Positions 1-8,269 of a DNA stretch of 34,324 nucleotides are shown here, one piece after another (position 1 is the stretch's first letter; every line of letters starts with the position of its first letter). Under the pieces are notes generated by a model. That model made no database searches. It saw nothing but the letters and a program-made list of their open reading frames with translations, and was not told where the DNA came from. Both the position numbers and the translations under genes were made by a program. The stretch is taken from positions 1 through 34,324 of the forward strand of contig CAMDHO010000024.1 in assembly GCA_945898205.1 (NCBI GenBank), in the 5' to 3' direction. Source of the stretch: Chlamydia trachomatis (GTDB lineage: Bacteria; Chlamydiota; Chlamydiia; Chlamydiales; Rhabdochlamydiaceae).

Positions 1-563
1 GAAAGAAATTTGCTAATATAGAAATTTCTACCTAAGTCCCAGTCTAATACGTTAAAATGTAAGCGCCAAGAAGAGCTTGCATTTGTAAAATAATCGTCAG
101 AGGTCAAATTAAGAGAAGGGGAGAATGTGGGTGTAAGCCCAGATCTTTGATCTCCATGAATCGAGCCTTTATTGTGGTTTGATTGGAACCACGTATAATT
201 AAAAGCCATATCCCACATGTCATGCTCAAAGCTAAATCCAAGCCCAGCTTTAAATCCTGTTCTGAAGGTGTATTTTAAGTTTGCAGCCGACCCAGGACTT
301 GTGCTGATGTTATTGTTATTGGTGTAACCTGTTGTTGCGTATTGCATGTTATTTTGTCTAGCTGTCCAATAAATATAGTCAGCTGTTAAGAAAACGCCGG
401 CGCCATTAATAACGCGGGGTCCAGCGCTAGGGGTGACATCCTGCTAAATACTAGGATAGTCTATGATTTTTCCTTCCGGAATGACTAGCTCATTTTCATT
501 TGAAGAGTCGGCATAAGCTGAACAAGCAAAGGCAAAAGGGATAAGCATCAATTTTTTTAGCAT
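1..563 (-). pseudogene. MOMP-like outer-membrane protein, 5' part, interrupted by in-frame TAG
   Basis: The start at 563 opens a hydrophobic signal peptide (MLKKLMLIPFAFACSAYA), with GGAG about 8 bases upstream. After about 39 codons the frame meets TAG at 444-446, then stays open in the same frame to the window edge. The continuation has alternating aromatic/polar strands such as VFLTADYIYWTARQNNMQYA, then a glycine- and aromatic-rich stretch typical of outer-membrane beta-barrels. The YWxARQxxxxYA style recalls the MOMP-like (Legionella OMP-type) porins that environmental chlamydiae carry in many copies; that assignment is from memory of the family. The gene lies 76 bases downstream of uvrC on the same strand. 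The TAG probably makes it a recent pseudogene, or it is a sequencing error. The 3' end is outside the window. Confidence 0.6.
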
Positions 564-639
564 GAAAAATACTCCAAAGTGGGTTCTATGAAAATTGGAC
601 ATCATGAGAAATTTGAGAGCAAAAAGCAATTTAGATTTA

Positions 640-2475
640 TTATATAGAGAAGTTTTTTATATGTAGAATGTCTTTACTTGAAATTCCCTCTACTTTTTTA
701 AGTTCTTCGGCAGATTGTGAGCGGATATTTTGCAGGCTTCCAAAAGCTTGAAGAAGTCTTTTCTTCTTAACAGGTCCAATTCCAGGAATGGAATCGAGGG
801 CACTTTGTAAGGTTTTTTTTCTGTGTGTTTGTCGGTAAAAAGAGATAGCTTTTTCATGAGCTAAATCTCTTATTTTTTGCAGAAAAAAAAGAATCGGGGA
901 ATGAAATGGAAAAGAGATGGGGTCTGCTTGATGAGGAATAAAAACCTTTTCTAAAGACAGCCCTTTGTCGTGTCTTCCTTTTTCTTTGACAAGAGAGATG
1001 GCATTTACATGGACGATGTCATGTTCTTCTAAGACATCAAGAGCAATTCTAAGGTGACCCTTGCCTCCGTCAATGATGAAAAGATCTGGGAAGTCATCCT
1101 CTTCTTTAGCTCGGAGAATTCTGCGTGTTAAGGCTTGATGTATCGCGGCATAATCATCGGGTTTATCAATTCCTTTGATGTGATAGAACCTTGTTTTCTT
1201 TTTGTCTTCTTCTCCATTAATAAACACGACGGACGAAGCCACTAAATTTGTTCCGGACAAGTGGGATGTGTCGAAACACTCAATTCTTGTTGGAAAGCGG
1301 CTTAAGTGCAAGGTTTCTTGTAACTGTAGTAAGATTTTTTCCTTAGAATTTTGTGTTTCAATTTTTTGGAGGAAGGAACTTGTTGCATTTTTTTGAGCAA
1401 GATCTAGTAAATCTTTGCTATCTCCTTTTTGAGGAAAGGTGATTTTGCAGAGAGGGGCTTTAGGATGAAGATCTTTTAAAAGAGATATAACTTCTTTTAC
1501 ATTGGGAAGAGGAAAGGGAATGAGTATTTCCTTAGGTAAAGCACTAGTCTTTTTTAAAGAGTAGAGTTGTAGGATAAATGAGGAAAGAAGTTCCTCATTT
1601 TCATCGATAATTTGAAAAAAAGAAAAAGTAGAACTATCTAATAGGTTTCCTTCTCTAAAAAAAAGGGTGCTAATAAGGACGTTATCTCCTTCTCGATAAA
1701 ATCCTAAAACATCGATGTTTTTTTCTTGAGACTTTTGAAATATGGTTTTTTCTTGTGTTACATGTTTGATTTGCTCAATAGTTCGATGAAAAGATCCCGC
1801 TTTTTCAAACTCTAAAGCCCCGGCTGCTTTTTTCATTTCTTTTGTTAGTTCATTTAGAATGTTTTGACTGTTTCCTTTTAAAAAATCAATAGCACTCGTG
1901 ACGTAGGATGCATATTCCTCTTCAGAGCAGAGTGCTTTGCAAGGGGCTATGCATTTTTTCATCGAATATAAAAGGCAGGGTCGAGTTCTTTTTTTTAACT
2001 CTTCATTAGAGCATTGTCTTAAGGGAAAGAGAGCCGACATGAGTTCAAAGGTTTTTTTTGCAGCTAAAGAGCTGGTGTAAGGGCCGAAGTATAAAACATC
2101 TCCGGAGGGTTTATCTTTAAATCTAAAAAGCTTCAGTCTCGGCCATTTTTCTTTAGGGTTAATAGAAATGCTAATAAAGTTTTTGTCGTCTTTTAATAAA
2201 ATATTGAATTTGGGCTGATATTTTTTTATGAACGTATTTTCTAGTAGTAGAGCTTCTTTTTCTGTAGAGACTAGAATAGTTTCTATTTTCACAAGTTCAG
2301 CTAAGAGCAATGGGATAGTAGGGCGGGAGTCTCGTCCCGGAGCAAAATATTGTTTCAGTCTTTTTTGAAGAGAATTAGCTTTCCCAACATAAATGACAAC
2401 GTCTTTGGCATTTTTCATAATATATATGCCAGCATCAAAAGAGAAATAATCGAGTTGCTTGGGGTCAAAAAGCAT
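640..2475 (-). CDS. uvrC: UvrABC system protein C (excinuclease subunit)
   Basis: UvrC makes the two incisions flanking a DNA lesion after UvrA/UvrB recognition. The 611-aa protein has the full family layout. An N-terminal GIY-YIG nuclease has GIY at 16-18 and YVG at 29-31. Clustered cysteines follow near 160-180, then a UVR (UvrB-binding) helix pair around 200-235. The RNase-H-like C-terminal nuclease includes IECFDTSHLSGTNLVASSVV and DLFIIDGGKGHL. A helix-hairpin-helix end carries SIPGIGPVKKKRLL. Length is normal. It follows a small exported-protein gene by 18 bases and lies in the mutS transcription unit, the order I recall in Chlamydia. Stop is TAA. Confidence 0.97.
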   Translation of the reverse strand: MLFDPKQLDYFSFDAGIYIMKNAKDVVIYVGKANSLQKRLKQYFAPGRDSRPTIPLLLAELVKIETILVSTEKEALLLENTFIKKYQPKFNILLKDDKNFISISINPKEKWPRLKLFRFKDKPSGDVLYFGPYTSSLAAKKTFELMSALFPLRQCSNEELKKRTRPCLLYSMKKCIAPCKALCSEEEYASYVTSAIDFLKGNSQNILNELTKEMKKAAGALEFEKAGSFHRTIEQIKHVTQEKTIFQKSQEKNIDVLGFYREGDNVLISTLFFREGNLLDSSTFSFFQIIDENEELLSSFILQLYSLKKTSALPKEILIPFPLPNVKEVISLLKDLHPKAPLCKITFPQKGDSKDLLDLAQKNATSSFLQKIETQNSKEKILLQLQETLHLSRFPTRIECFDTSHLSGTNLVASSVVFINGEEDKKKTRFYHIKGIDKPDDYAAIHQALTRRILRAKEEDDFPDLFIIDGGKGHLRIALDVLEEHDIVHVNAISLVKEKGRHDKGLSLEKVFIPHQADPISFPFHSPILFFLQKIRDLAHEKAISFYRQTHRKKTLQSALDSIPGIGPVKKKRLLQAFGSLQNIRSQSAEELKKVEGISSKDILHIKNFSI

Positions 2476-2493
2476 GAAATAATCGCAGTGTTG

Positions 2494-2730
2494 TTATGGG
2501 GAGTTAGAACTCTTTTTAGGGGTTTGGATAACTTGAGGGCGATGTCCTTTTTTAGGAATCACTGAAAGTTCGTCTTCTTCGCTAAAAAAGGCTTCTTGAG
2601 CGAGTTCTAAAGTTTCGCTCGGTTCTGTATCAGCTTCGGATAGAGAAGAATTTTGAACAGAATAAGACTCTTCTTGAGCAGGAATGACAATAGAGGAAAG
2701 GAGGATGATCAAACGAGTAAACATAAACAT
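2494..2730 (-). CDS. Small exported protein of unknown function
   Basis: This is a 78-aa protein I do not recognise. Residues 1-18 (MFMFTRLIILLSSIVIPA) form a signal-peptide-like hydrophobic segment. The rest is acidic and rich in Ser/Glu (SLSEADTEPSETLELAQEAF), ending in a basic, proline-containing tail (KKGHRPQVIQTPKKS). No enzymatic motif is visible. It sits in the same direction between mutS (57 bases upstream) and uvrC (18 bases downstream), so it is probably cotranscribed. The position between two intact genes and a plausible signal peptide support a real gene. The mature part looks disordered, as in a small periplasmic or secreted protein. Confidence 0.5.
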   Translation of the reverse strand: MFMFTRLIILLSSIVIPAQEESYSVQNSSLSEADTEPSETLELAQEAFFSEEDELSVIPKKGHRPQVIQTPKKSSNSP

Positions 2731-2787
2731 ACCGATTATTTATCTAAATTGCTCTTATTTTTAATAATAAAACATTTTAATTTAAAA

Positions 2788-5400
2788 TCAAATTAAATTA
2801 ATTTCTTTTTTCCATTCAGAGAGTATTCTTAATGCTTCCATTGGAGTAATTTGATTTGGATCTAGTGCTTTTAACTTTTTTAATACTTCTTCTTCCCCCG
2901 GATTGAAACTAGCGAAGAGGGAAAGTTGCGCCTCTACTTTTTTAAAAGTTGCTTTTGGGTCTTTTTTTAAAGACCCTTTCTCTAAAGTTTTTAGCATGTC
3001 TTGAGCTTTATTTAGAAGAGAAAAAGGAAGCCCCGCTAGTTTGGCTACATGAATGCCATAGCTCTTATCTGTCCCACCTCTAATAATCTTTCTTAAGAAA
3101 ACAACGTCTTTATTTGATTCATGAACAGCGACGTTATAGTTAATCGCTCCCTGAATTTTTCCCTCTAGCTGCGTGAGTTCACAGTAATGTGTGGCAAAAA
3201 GAGTTTTAGCTTGTTTCCCACTAGTTGTTAGAAGGTATTCCGCAACAGCCCAGGCGATGGAGATGCCATCATAAGTGCTAGTTCCTCTTCCGATTTCATC
3301 TAAAATAACTAAAGATCGGCTTGTTACATTATGTAAAATACTTGCAGTTTCAGTCATTTCAACCATAAAGGTAGATTGTCCTTTAGTGAGGTTGTCGCTA
3401 GCGCCAATCCGAGTAAATACTTTGTCTATGATGCCTATATGAGCTCTTTTAGCCGGTACAAACGAGCCGATTTGTGCTAAAATAGTGATTAAGGCAACTT
3501 GTCGAATAAAGGTGGATTTACCTGACATGTTAGGGCCTGTAATGACAAAAAGGCGATTTTCTTCAGAATCTAAAAGAGTGTCATTAGGGATGAATGAGTC
3601 AGAGCGCAGGCTTGCTTCGATTACAGGATGTCTTCCTTCTTCAATGTGAAAAAGAGAGCCCTCATCGACAAGCGGGCACGTGTAGTTGTGTTTTACAGCG
3701 GTTTGAGCTAGAGATAAAAGGCAATCAATTTGAGCGATAGCATAAGCAATTTCTCTAATGACTTTTCCATAGATAGCAATTTCAAGCTTTAATGCTTGAA
3801 AAAGGTGAGCTTCTAAACTGGCTATTTTATCTTCTGCTGAAAGCACTTTATATTCATATTCCTTAAGTTCGGGTGTAATAAATCGTTCGGCATTTAGAAG
3901 CGTTTGTCTTCTTTGAAAAGAAGTTGGCATTTTCTCAGCTTGTCCGCGGCTGACTTCAATATAATATCCAAAAGCTTTGGTAAATCCCACTTTGAGTGTT
4001 TTGATTTGAGTTTCTGCTCTTAAGGAATTTTGATATTCTGCAATCCAACGGTGATCGTGTCCACAGAGCAATTTCAATTCGTCAAGCTCAGCATTAAATC
4101 CTTCTTTAATTACGTTTCCGTCGCTAACTCTAAAGGGAGGGTCATCGCTGAGAGCATTATGAATTTTTTGAGTAACAGCTGAAACGTCGCAAAGTTTTTG
4201 AATCAGGTGCTTAAGAAGAGGAGAAGAGGTGTTTTTTAATAAAGAGAGAATCGTAGGGGCTTCATTTAAGGAGATTTTGAGGCCTAAAAGATCTTTAGGG
4301 CTTGCAAAACCTGTTTCTACTTTCATAATTAAACGTTCTAAATCTTTGATTTCAGCAAGGGAATCTAAAAGTTCTTTTATTTCAGGAAAAGAGAGAAAAA
4401 AAGTAATAGCTTTTTGTCTTTTTTGAATTTCTTCTACGGAAAGTAGGGGGTGAGTAAGCCAGTTTTTTAAAAGTCGAGCTCCCATAGGCGTTTGAGTTAG
4501 ATCAAGTAGGTGCAGAACAGTGTTTTGGTTTTGTTTTTCATGAAGAGACTCTAAAATTTCTAGATGTCTTAAGCTGACACTATCTAAACTCATATACTTT
4601 CCAGAAAGTTCTTTATGGATTGTTTGTATATGATCAATGGATACATTAAGTTCATCTTTTACATAGGAAAGAAGGCTCCCTGCTGCGTGGATGGCTGCAT
4701 GCATCCCTTGCAGTCCAAAACCATCTAGAGACAGCACCTGAAAGTGGTTGGTTAAAAATTTAAGAGTCTGTTCCGGGTCATAGTGCCACTGATCTCTTAG
4801 AAGAAGAGAGCAAGAAATTTGACTTTGAAGCTCTTTAAGAGAAGCTTCATGTAAATTCATTGTTTTTTCAGAGACAAGAAGTTCTTTGGGTTTTAATCTT
4901 GAAAGTTCATCGAATAAAGAGGGGAACGTTTCAAACTCGAGCAGTTTAAATTCTGCTGTTGTCAAGTCTAAGACACCAAGTCCGAGAGTCTGATTAAATA
5001 GAGACAAGGAAGCGATAAAATTGTTAGATTTTTCTGAAAGGAGTGAAGAGTTGATAAGAGTTCCAGGAGTTACGATTCGTACAACATCTCTTTTAACGAT
5101 GCCTTTTACAAGCTTAGGGTCTTCTATTTGCTCTGCAATAGCAACTCGATACCCTTTTCCTACAAGCTTATCGATATAGGCTTCACTAGTATGAAAAGGA
5201 ATTCCAGCCATGGGAATTTCGTGTCTTTTAGTTAAGGTTAGGTCGAGTTCTTTAGCAAGTGTTATGGCATCAGAATAAAAAGCCTCGTAAAAATCTCCTA
5301 GACGAAAGAAAAGAAGGGATCCTTCTGATTTTTTTTTACATTCATGCCATTGCAACATCATGGGAGATGTTTTTTCGTTGAGAATTACGTCTGAAGCCAT
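2788..5400 (-). CDS. mutS: DNA mismatch repair protein MutS
   Basis: MutS recognises mispaired bases and starts mismatch repair. The 870-aa protein has the mismatch-reading Phe-X-Glu motif at F37-Y38-E39 in domain I, the connector, lever and clamp domains, and a C-terminal ABC-type ATPase. The ATPase shows Walker A GPNMSGKST at about 621-629, Walker B LVILDEIGRGTSTYDG and the FATHYCELT switch region. A short helix-turn-helix dimerisation tail follows. Length matches the MutS1 family. The start at 5400 overlaps the end of the upstream 165-aa gene by 16 bases, suggesting translational coupling. I see no mutL in the window. Stop is TGA. Confidence 0.97.
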   Translation of the reverse strand: MASDVILNEKTSPMMLQWHECKKKSEGSLLFFRLGDFYEAFYSDAITLAKELDLTLTKRHEIPMAGIPFHTSEAYIDKLVGKGYRVAIAEQIEDPKLVKGIVKRDVVRIVTPGTLINSSLLSEKSNNFIASLSLFNQTLGLGVLDLTTAEFKLLEFETFPSLFDELSRLKPKELLVSEKTMNLHEASLKELQSQISCSLLLRDQWHYDPEQTLKFLTNHFQVLSLDGFGLQGMHAAIHAAGSLLSYVKDELNVSIDHIQTIHKELSGKYMSLDSVSLRHLEILESLHEKQNQNTVLHLLDLTQTPMGARLLKNWLTHPLLSVEEIQKRQKAITFFLSFPEIKELLDSLAEIKDLERLIMKVETGFASPKDLLGLKISLNEAPTILSLLKNTSSPLLKHLIQKLCDVSAVTQKIHNALSDDPPFRVSDGNVIKEGFNAELDELKLLCGHDHRWIAEYQNSLRAETQIKTLKVGFTKAFGYYIEVSRGQAEKMPTSFQRRQTLLNAERFITPELKEYEYKVLSAEDKIASLEAHLFQALKLEIAIYGKVIREIAYAIAQIDCLLSLAQTAVKHNYTCPLVDEGSLFHIEEGRHPVIEASLRSDSFIPNDTLLDSEENRLFVITGPNMSGKSTFIRQVALITILAQIGSFVPAKRAHIGIIDKVFTRIGASDNLTKGQSTFMVEMTETASILHNVTSRSLVILDEIGRGTSTYDGISIAWAVAEYLLTTSGKQAKTLFATHYCELTQLEGKIQGAINYNVAVHESNKDVVFLRKIIRGGTDKSYGIHVAKLAGLPFSLLNKAQDMLKTLEKGSLKKDPKATFKKVEAQLSLFASFNPGEEEVLKKLKALDPNQITPMEALRILSEWKKEINLI

Positions 5401-5882
5401 AGAGAAATATTCCTATATAAAAGGGATGTCTTTTTTAAGCATTTTTTCCAAAAGGAGAGAGGAACGAGTTTTAAAGGAGCCGGTTTTTTTTCTCCCGATA
5501 AAAAAGCTCCTTGGAAGGATTTTTGTACAGAGGGGTGGAGTTTATAATCGGGTTTAACAGAGTTTCCCAAAGAAGCAATATGTCCTTCTTTTGCTTCTTG
5601 AAGAACCTTTTCAATTTGTGTTTGACAGCTTTGATTCCAGATGTGTAAGAGTTTAATGTCGCTGTCAAGACGTTGAAGTTGTTGAATTAAGTCGTCTAGA
5701 CACAGCTTTGGTGCCGTGCTGTGAAGTCTAGAGGGGGGCGTTGTCGACTGCTGAACTTCGAGTCTGAGTTGAAATATCTTTATTAAAAGGGGGATCATAA
5801 CATTTTTAATTTGACTTTGTAGCTGGCAAAGGCCTGGATCCATAGCCGGTTTTGAAGAAGTGATTTCATCTAGCTCTAACAT
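5385..5882 (-). CDS. Conserved hypothetical protein between dnaG and mutS
   Basis: This 165-aa soluble protein has no motif I recognise. It is predicted to be mostly helical: residues about 20-50 and 75-105 contain heptad-like stretches such as LCQLQSQIKNVMIPLLIKIF and LDDLIQQLQRLDSDIKLL. It ends in a basic, aromatic tail (LLYRNISLWLQT). It has no signal peptide. Its 3' end overlaps the mutS start by 16 bases, and it is divergent from dnaG. Chlamydia has, as I recall, an unassigned gene in the same place between mutS and dnaG, so this is probably the counterpart. A helper of primase or mismatch repair is possible but is only a guess from position. Confidence 0.65.
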   Translation of the reverse strand: MLELDEITSSKPAMDPGLCQLQSQIKNVMIPLLIKIFQLRLEVQQSTTPPSRLHSTAPKLCLDDLIQQLQRLDSDIKLLHIWNQSCQTQIEKVLQEAKEGHIASLGNSVKPDYKLHPSVQKSFQGAFLSGEKKPAPLKLVPLSFWKKCLKKTSLLYRNISLWLQT

Positions 5883-5950
5883 ATGTCCTCCCTGATGTCT
5901 AGTTTTTTTGAGCCTAGCTGCGTCAAGAAATCTATTTAAAGGAAATTTGT

Positions 5951-5980
5951 TTGACGAAGAGTATAGCCTTAGCCTAAAGT
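5951..5980 (+). promoter_or_regulatory. Candidate sigma-70-type promoter of dnaG
   Basis: TTGACG (5951-5956), an 18-base spacer and TAAAGT (5975-5980) lie just before the preferred dnaG start at 6016. The -35 is a 5/6 match and the -10 a 4/6 match. It favours the ATG at 6016 over the in-frame TTG at 5908, which would lie upstream of the promoter. Confidence 0.35.
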
Positions 5981-6015
5981 GTAAGAGAATAACTAATAGA
6001 TCTCAATCGATTTCA

Positions 6016-7800
6016 ATGGCTATATATTCTAAAGAAAGCTTAGAGACTCTCCGTCAAAAAATAGATCTTGGCGAAGTGATCTCTTCTTATATCCCTATGC
6101 AGAGAAGCGGGGCTGCTTACAAAGGGCTATGCCCATTTCACGAAGAAAACACGCCTTCTTTTATGGTTCATAAAGGAGATGCCTACTATCATTGTTTTGG
6201 ATGTGGCGCTCATGGTGACGCAATTGCTTTTTTAATGGAATATGTCAAAATGAACTTTGTAGAAGCTTTAGAGTTTCTGTCCGAGAGGTTTCAAGTTTCT
6301 TTAGATAAGGTAGAAGAGGAAGAAAAAGGACCTAATAAAAAAAGATTGAAACAAGTTTTAGAAAAGGCTTCTGCTTTTTACCGGTTTTTTCTTTTACATT
6401 CGGATGAGGGGAAGCTGGCTTTAGAATACTTATATGAGAGAGACATAGATTTGCTTTTTATCCAAAAATTTGAAGTTGGATATGCTCCAAAGCAAGGAGA
6501 TATGGTCTATAAGCTCTTAAGGGCTGAGGGGTTTTCAGAAGAAGATCTTCAGTTAGCAGGCGTTTTGCGTATTGGACCCACTGGTCGGAGAAATGATTTT
6601 TTTACAGAAAGAATTACCTTTCCTGTCCGAGACAGAATGGGTGCCATCATTGGCTTTTCTGCGCGTAAATTCAAGGAAGAGACTTTTGGTGGTAAGTATA
6701 TTAATAGTGCAGAGACTCCTCTATTTAAAAAATCACAAATCCTTTTTGGTTTTTGCTATAGTCGTCATCGCATAGCAAAGGAGCGTAAAGCTCTGGTGGT
6801 TGAAGGGCAAATAGATGCGTTAAGGCTCATATTTAATGGTTTTGATTTTACGGTAGCAGGACAAGGAACTGCTTTTGGAGAAGCTCATGTTAAAGAACTT
6901 TTAGGCCTTGGAATTAATCAAGTATATCTAGCTTTTGATGGAGACAAGGCAGGTCAAGAAGCTTCTATTAAAGTGGGCGATCTTTTCCAATCTAAAGGCG
7001 TTGAAGTTTTATTAGTTCCTTTGCCGAAAGGGGATGATCCGGATACATATCTTCGTGAAAAAGGGAAAGATGCCTTTACTGAGCTTTTAACAAAAAGCAT
7101 AGATTACCTTTCTTTTTACTATAAATATCTTTCTTCTTTCCAAGACATGTCATCGCCTTCAAAAAAAAATGAGGTGGTAGAGGCTATAGCAACACGTATT
7201 CGAGCCTGGGAAAGGCCTATTTTAGTTCATGAGAGCTTAAAAAAATTAGCAGAAATAGCTGAAATCCCTCAGGAGATTTTAGGGGTGGAAGCTCCTTTAG
7301 CTAGGGTTCGTATCACAAGGTCATCTCCTATTTCTCACTCTTTTATAGATCCCGATAGGATTTTAGAAATGGATCTTTTGCGTTGGCTTTTTCTTTCCCC
7401 AGATCCTAATTCCTTTAGTTTTTTAGCGATTCAAAAAAACCTATCTAAAGAAGATTTTAAAGTTCCTGCCTGTGCTTGTTTATTTGATACATATTTTTGC
7501 CTTCCTCCAGAAGAAAGAGGGCAGTGGCTTGCCATTGCTGGACATTTGAAGAAAAAAGAAGAGCAAGAAATTCTTAATGAACTTCTTCAGAAAAAAATCA
7601 ATAAGCAAAAAATAGAAGAATATGTCATAGAGACAATTAAAAATCTTCTAACTCGCAATTGGATGGAAAAAAAAGAACTGGTTTTAGAAAAGATTAAACA
7701 AAACACCTCTTCTGAAGAAGAGGTGTCTATACTGCTTCAAGAATTTAATAATTTGAATAAAGCCCCCCCTCAGGTACTTAAGTCAACTAGCCCGACCTGA
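6016..7800 (+). CDS. dnaG: DNA primase DnaG
   Basis: DnaG makes RNA primers for replication. The ATG at 6016 gives 594 aa and begins exactly where the family begins (MAIYSKESLETLRQKI). The frame is open back to a TTG at 5908, but that extension has no family resemblance. The zinc site is C39, H42, C60, C63. The TOPRIM catalytic core has VVEGQIDAL near 260 and AFDGDKAG near 305. A helicase-binding C-terminal region follows. The gene is divergent from the 165-aa/mutS unit. The last roughly nine codons and the TGA stop lie inside the decayed IscB element, so the extreme C-terminus (about QVLKSTSPT) is probably transposon-encoded. The functional domains are intact. Confidence 0.96.
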   Translation: MAIYSKESLETLRQKIDLGEVISSYIPMQRSGAAYKGLCPFHEENTPSFMVHKGDAYYHCFGCGAHGDAIAFLMEYVKMNFVEALEFLSERFQVSLDKVEEEEKGPNKKRLKQVLEKASAFYRFFLLHSDEGKLALEYLYERDIDLLFIQKFEVGYAPKQGDMVYKLLRAEGFSEEDLQLAGVLRIGPTGRRNDFFTERITFPVRDRMGAIIGFSARKFKEETFGGKYINSAETPLFKKSQILFGFCYSRHRIAKERKALVVEGQIDALRLIFNGFDFTVAGQGTAFGEAHVKELLGLGINQVYLAFDGDKAGQEASIKVGDLFQSKGVEVLLVPLPKGDDPDTYLREKGKDAFTELLTKSIDYLSFYYKYLSSFQDMSSPSKKNEVVEAIATRIRAWERPILVHESLKKLAEIAEIPQEILGVEAPLARVRITRSSPISHSFIDPDRILEMDLLRWLFLSPDPNSFSFLAIQKNLSKEDFKVPACACLFDTYFCLPPEERGQWLAIAGHLKKKEEQEILNELLQKKINKQKIEEYVIETIKNLLTRNWMEKKELVLEKIKQNTSSEEEVSILLQEFNNLNKAPPQVLKSTSPT

Positions 7801-7913
7801 AGTACGGGGCTTGAAAAAGCCAAGTTGACCAGACTAAGCATAGACCCGCTCTATGCTACGCTTATAAGAGGTCGCTTAAGACCTAGCTTGGAATGCTTCC
7901 TTAGTTCCAAGCC
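7772..7913 (+). ncRNA. Probable omegaRNA / HEARO RNA of the IscB remnant
   Basis: Consecutive perfect stems are visible. GTCAACT (7782-7788) pairs with AGTTGAC (7823-7829) and encloses AGCCC/GGGCT (7789-7793/7807-7811). A competing GNRA-type hairpin is GGCTT-GAAA-AAGCC (7808-7821). Next come GCATAGA-CCCGC-TCTATGC (7838-7856), AGGTC-N6-GACCT (7869-7884) and GCTTGGAA-N11-TTCCAAGC (7886-7912). CAGGT (7771-7775) can also pair with ACCTG (7795-7799), allowing a pseudoknot-like alternative. The region lies directly 5' of IscB-derived coding sequence on the same strand, as omegaRNAs do. If active, its guide would be the bases just upstream, in the dnaG 3' end. Whether it is still transcribed is unknown. 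Confidence 0.6.
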
Positions 7914-8093
7914 CTAGAAGGAGGAGATCAAGTAAAAGCTATTGTTACAAAAGGCAAGAAAACCGGAGTGTATGTAGGACGCGTTGCTGTAGGCGCTAGT
8001 GGCAACTTCAACATTACAACCAAAGAAGGAACGGTCCAGGGGATTAACTTTAAATATTCTACCCTTATAGCTCGTAATGATGGCTATGGTTAG
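7905..8093 (+). pseudogene. iscB: IscB C-terminal fragment
   Basis: The open frame from about 7905 to the TAG at 8091-8093 reads GDQVKAIVTKGKKTGVYVGR, then VAVGASGNFNITTKEGTVQG, then a tail ending RNDGYG. This matches the conserved C-terminal module of IscB/RRXRR HNH proteins as I remember it (GDxVKA..GKK.G...GRVAVR..GSFNI....QGI.......RADGY). There is no start codon and no RuvC or HNH region, so it is a remnant about 55-60 codons long. The normal family ending GYGY is cut by the TAG after GYG. AAGGAGG at 7918-7924 looks like a ribosome-binding site but lies inside the fragment junction. Confidence 0.65.
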
Positions 8094-8220
8094 AAATTCC
8101 AATCCAAGACAGTTCAGCAAGTAATAAGTAAAAACAGAGAAGAAAGCATCGTAATGTGCCATGCTTTCTAATTTAAAAAACATATTGAGTAAAACCAAAC
8201 AAATTAACAAAAAAGGGAGC

Positions 8221-8265
8221 GGCGTTTCCTCCTCGACCTAAAGGACGAGGTATCCATGCCGTCAA
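8221..8265 (+). repeat. Right-end hairpin of the IscB element
   Basis: The inner stem is CCTCG (8231-8235) with CGAGG (8246-8250). The outer stem is GGCGT (8221-8225) with ATGCC (8256-8260), including one G-T pair. GTCAA follows at 8261-8265. This GGCGTTTCCTCC...GGTATCC.TGCC layout is typical of IS1341/IscB-type right ends, and TCAA resembles the IS608-type cleavage tetranucleotide. It ends four bases before the next gene's ATG. Confidence 0.55.
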
Positions 8266-8269
8266 ATGG

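Larger units (their letters stand above)
7771..8265 (+). mobile_element. Decayed IscB (IS200/IS605-superfamily) element
   Basis: Three parts occur in the order expected of an IscB transposon: a structured RNA region like the omegaRNA/HEARO RNA (7772-7913), a C-terminal IscB fragment (7905-8093) and a right-end hairpin followed by TCAA (8221-8265). Most of the iscB coding region (RRXRR, RuvC and HNH parts) and any tnpA are missing, so the element is about 0.5 kb and cannot move itself. It sits between dnaG and a PEBP gene. It supplies the dnaG stop codon and ends at the PEBP start codon. Exact ends are inferred. Confidence 0.7.

Noticed and set aside
5908-6015. Longer DnaG from a TTG start
   Set aside because: The added 36 residues do not resemble primases, and a candidate promoter lies inside this stretch; the ATG at 6016 matches the family start.
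7914-8210. 98-aa minus-strand ORF
   Set aside because: It is antisense to the IscB fragment and the element's 3' region, which explain the sequence better.
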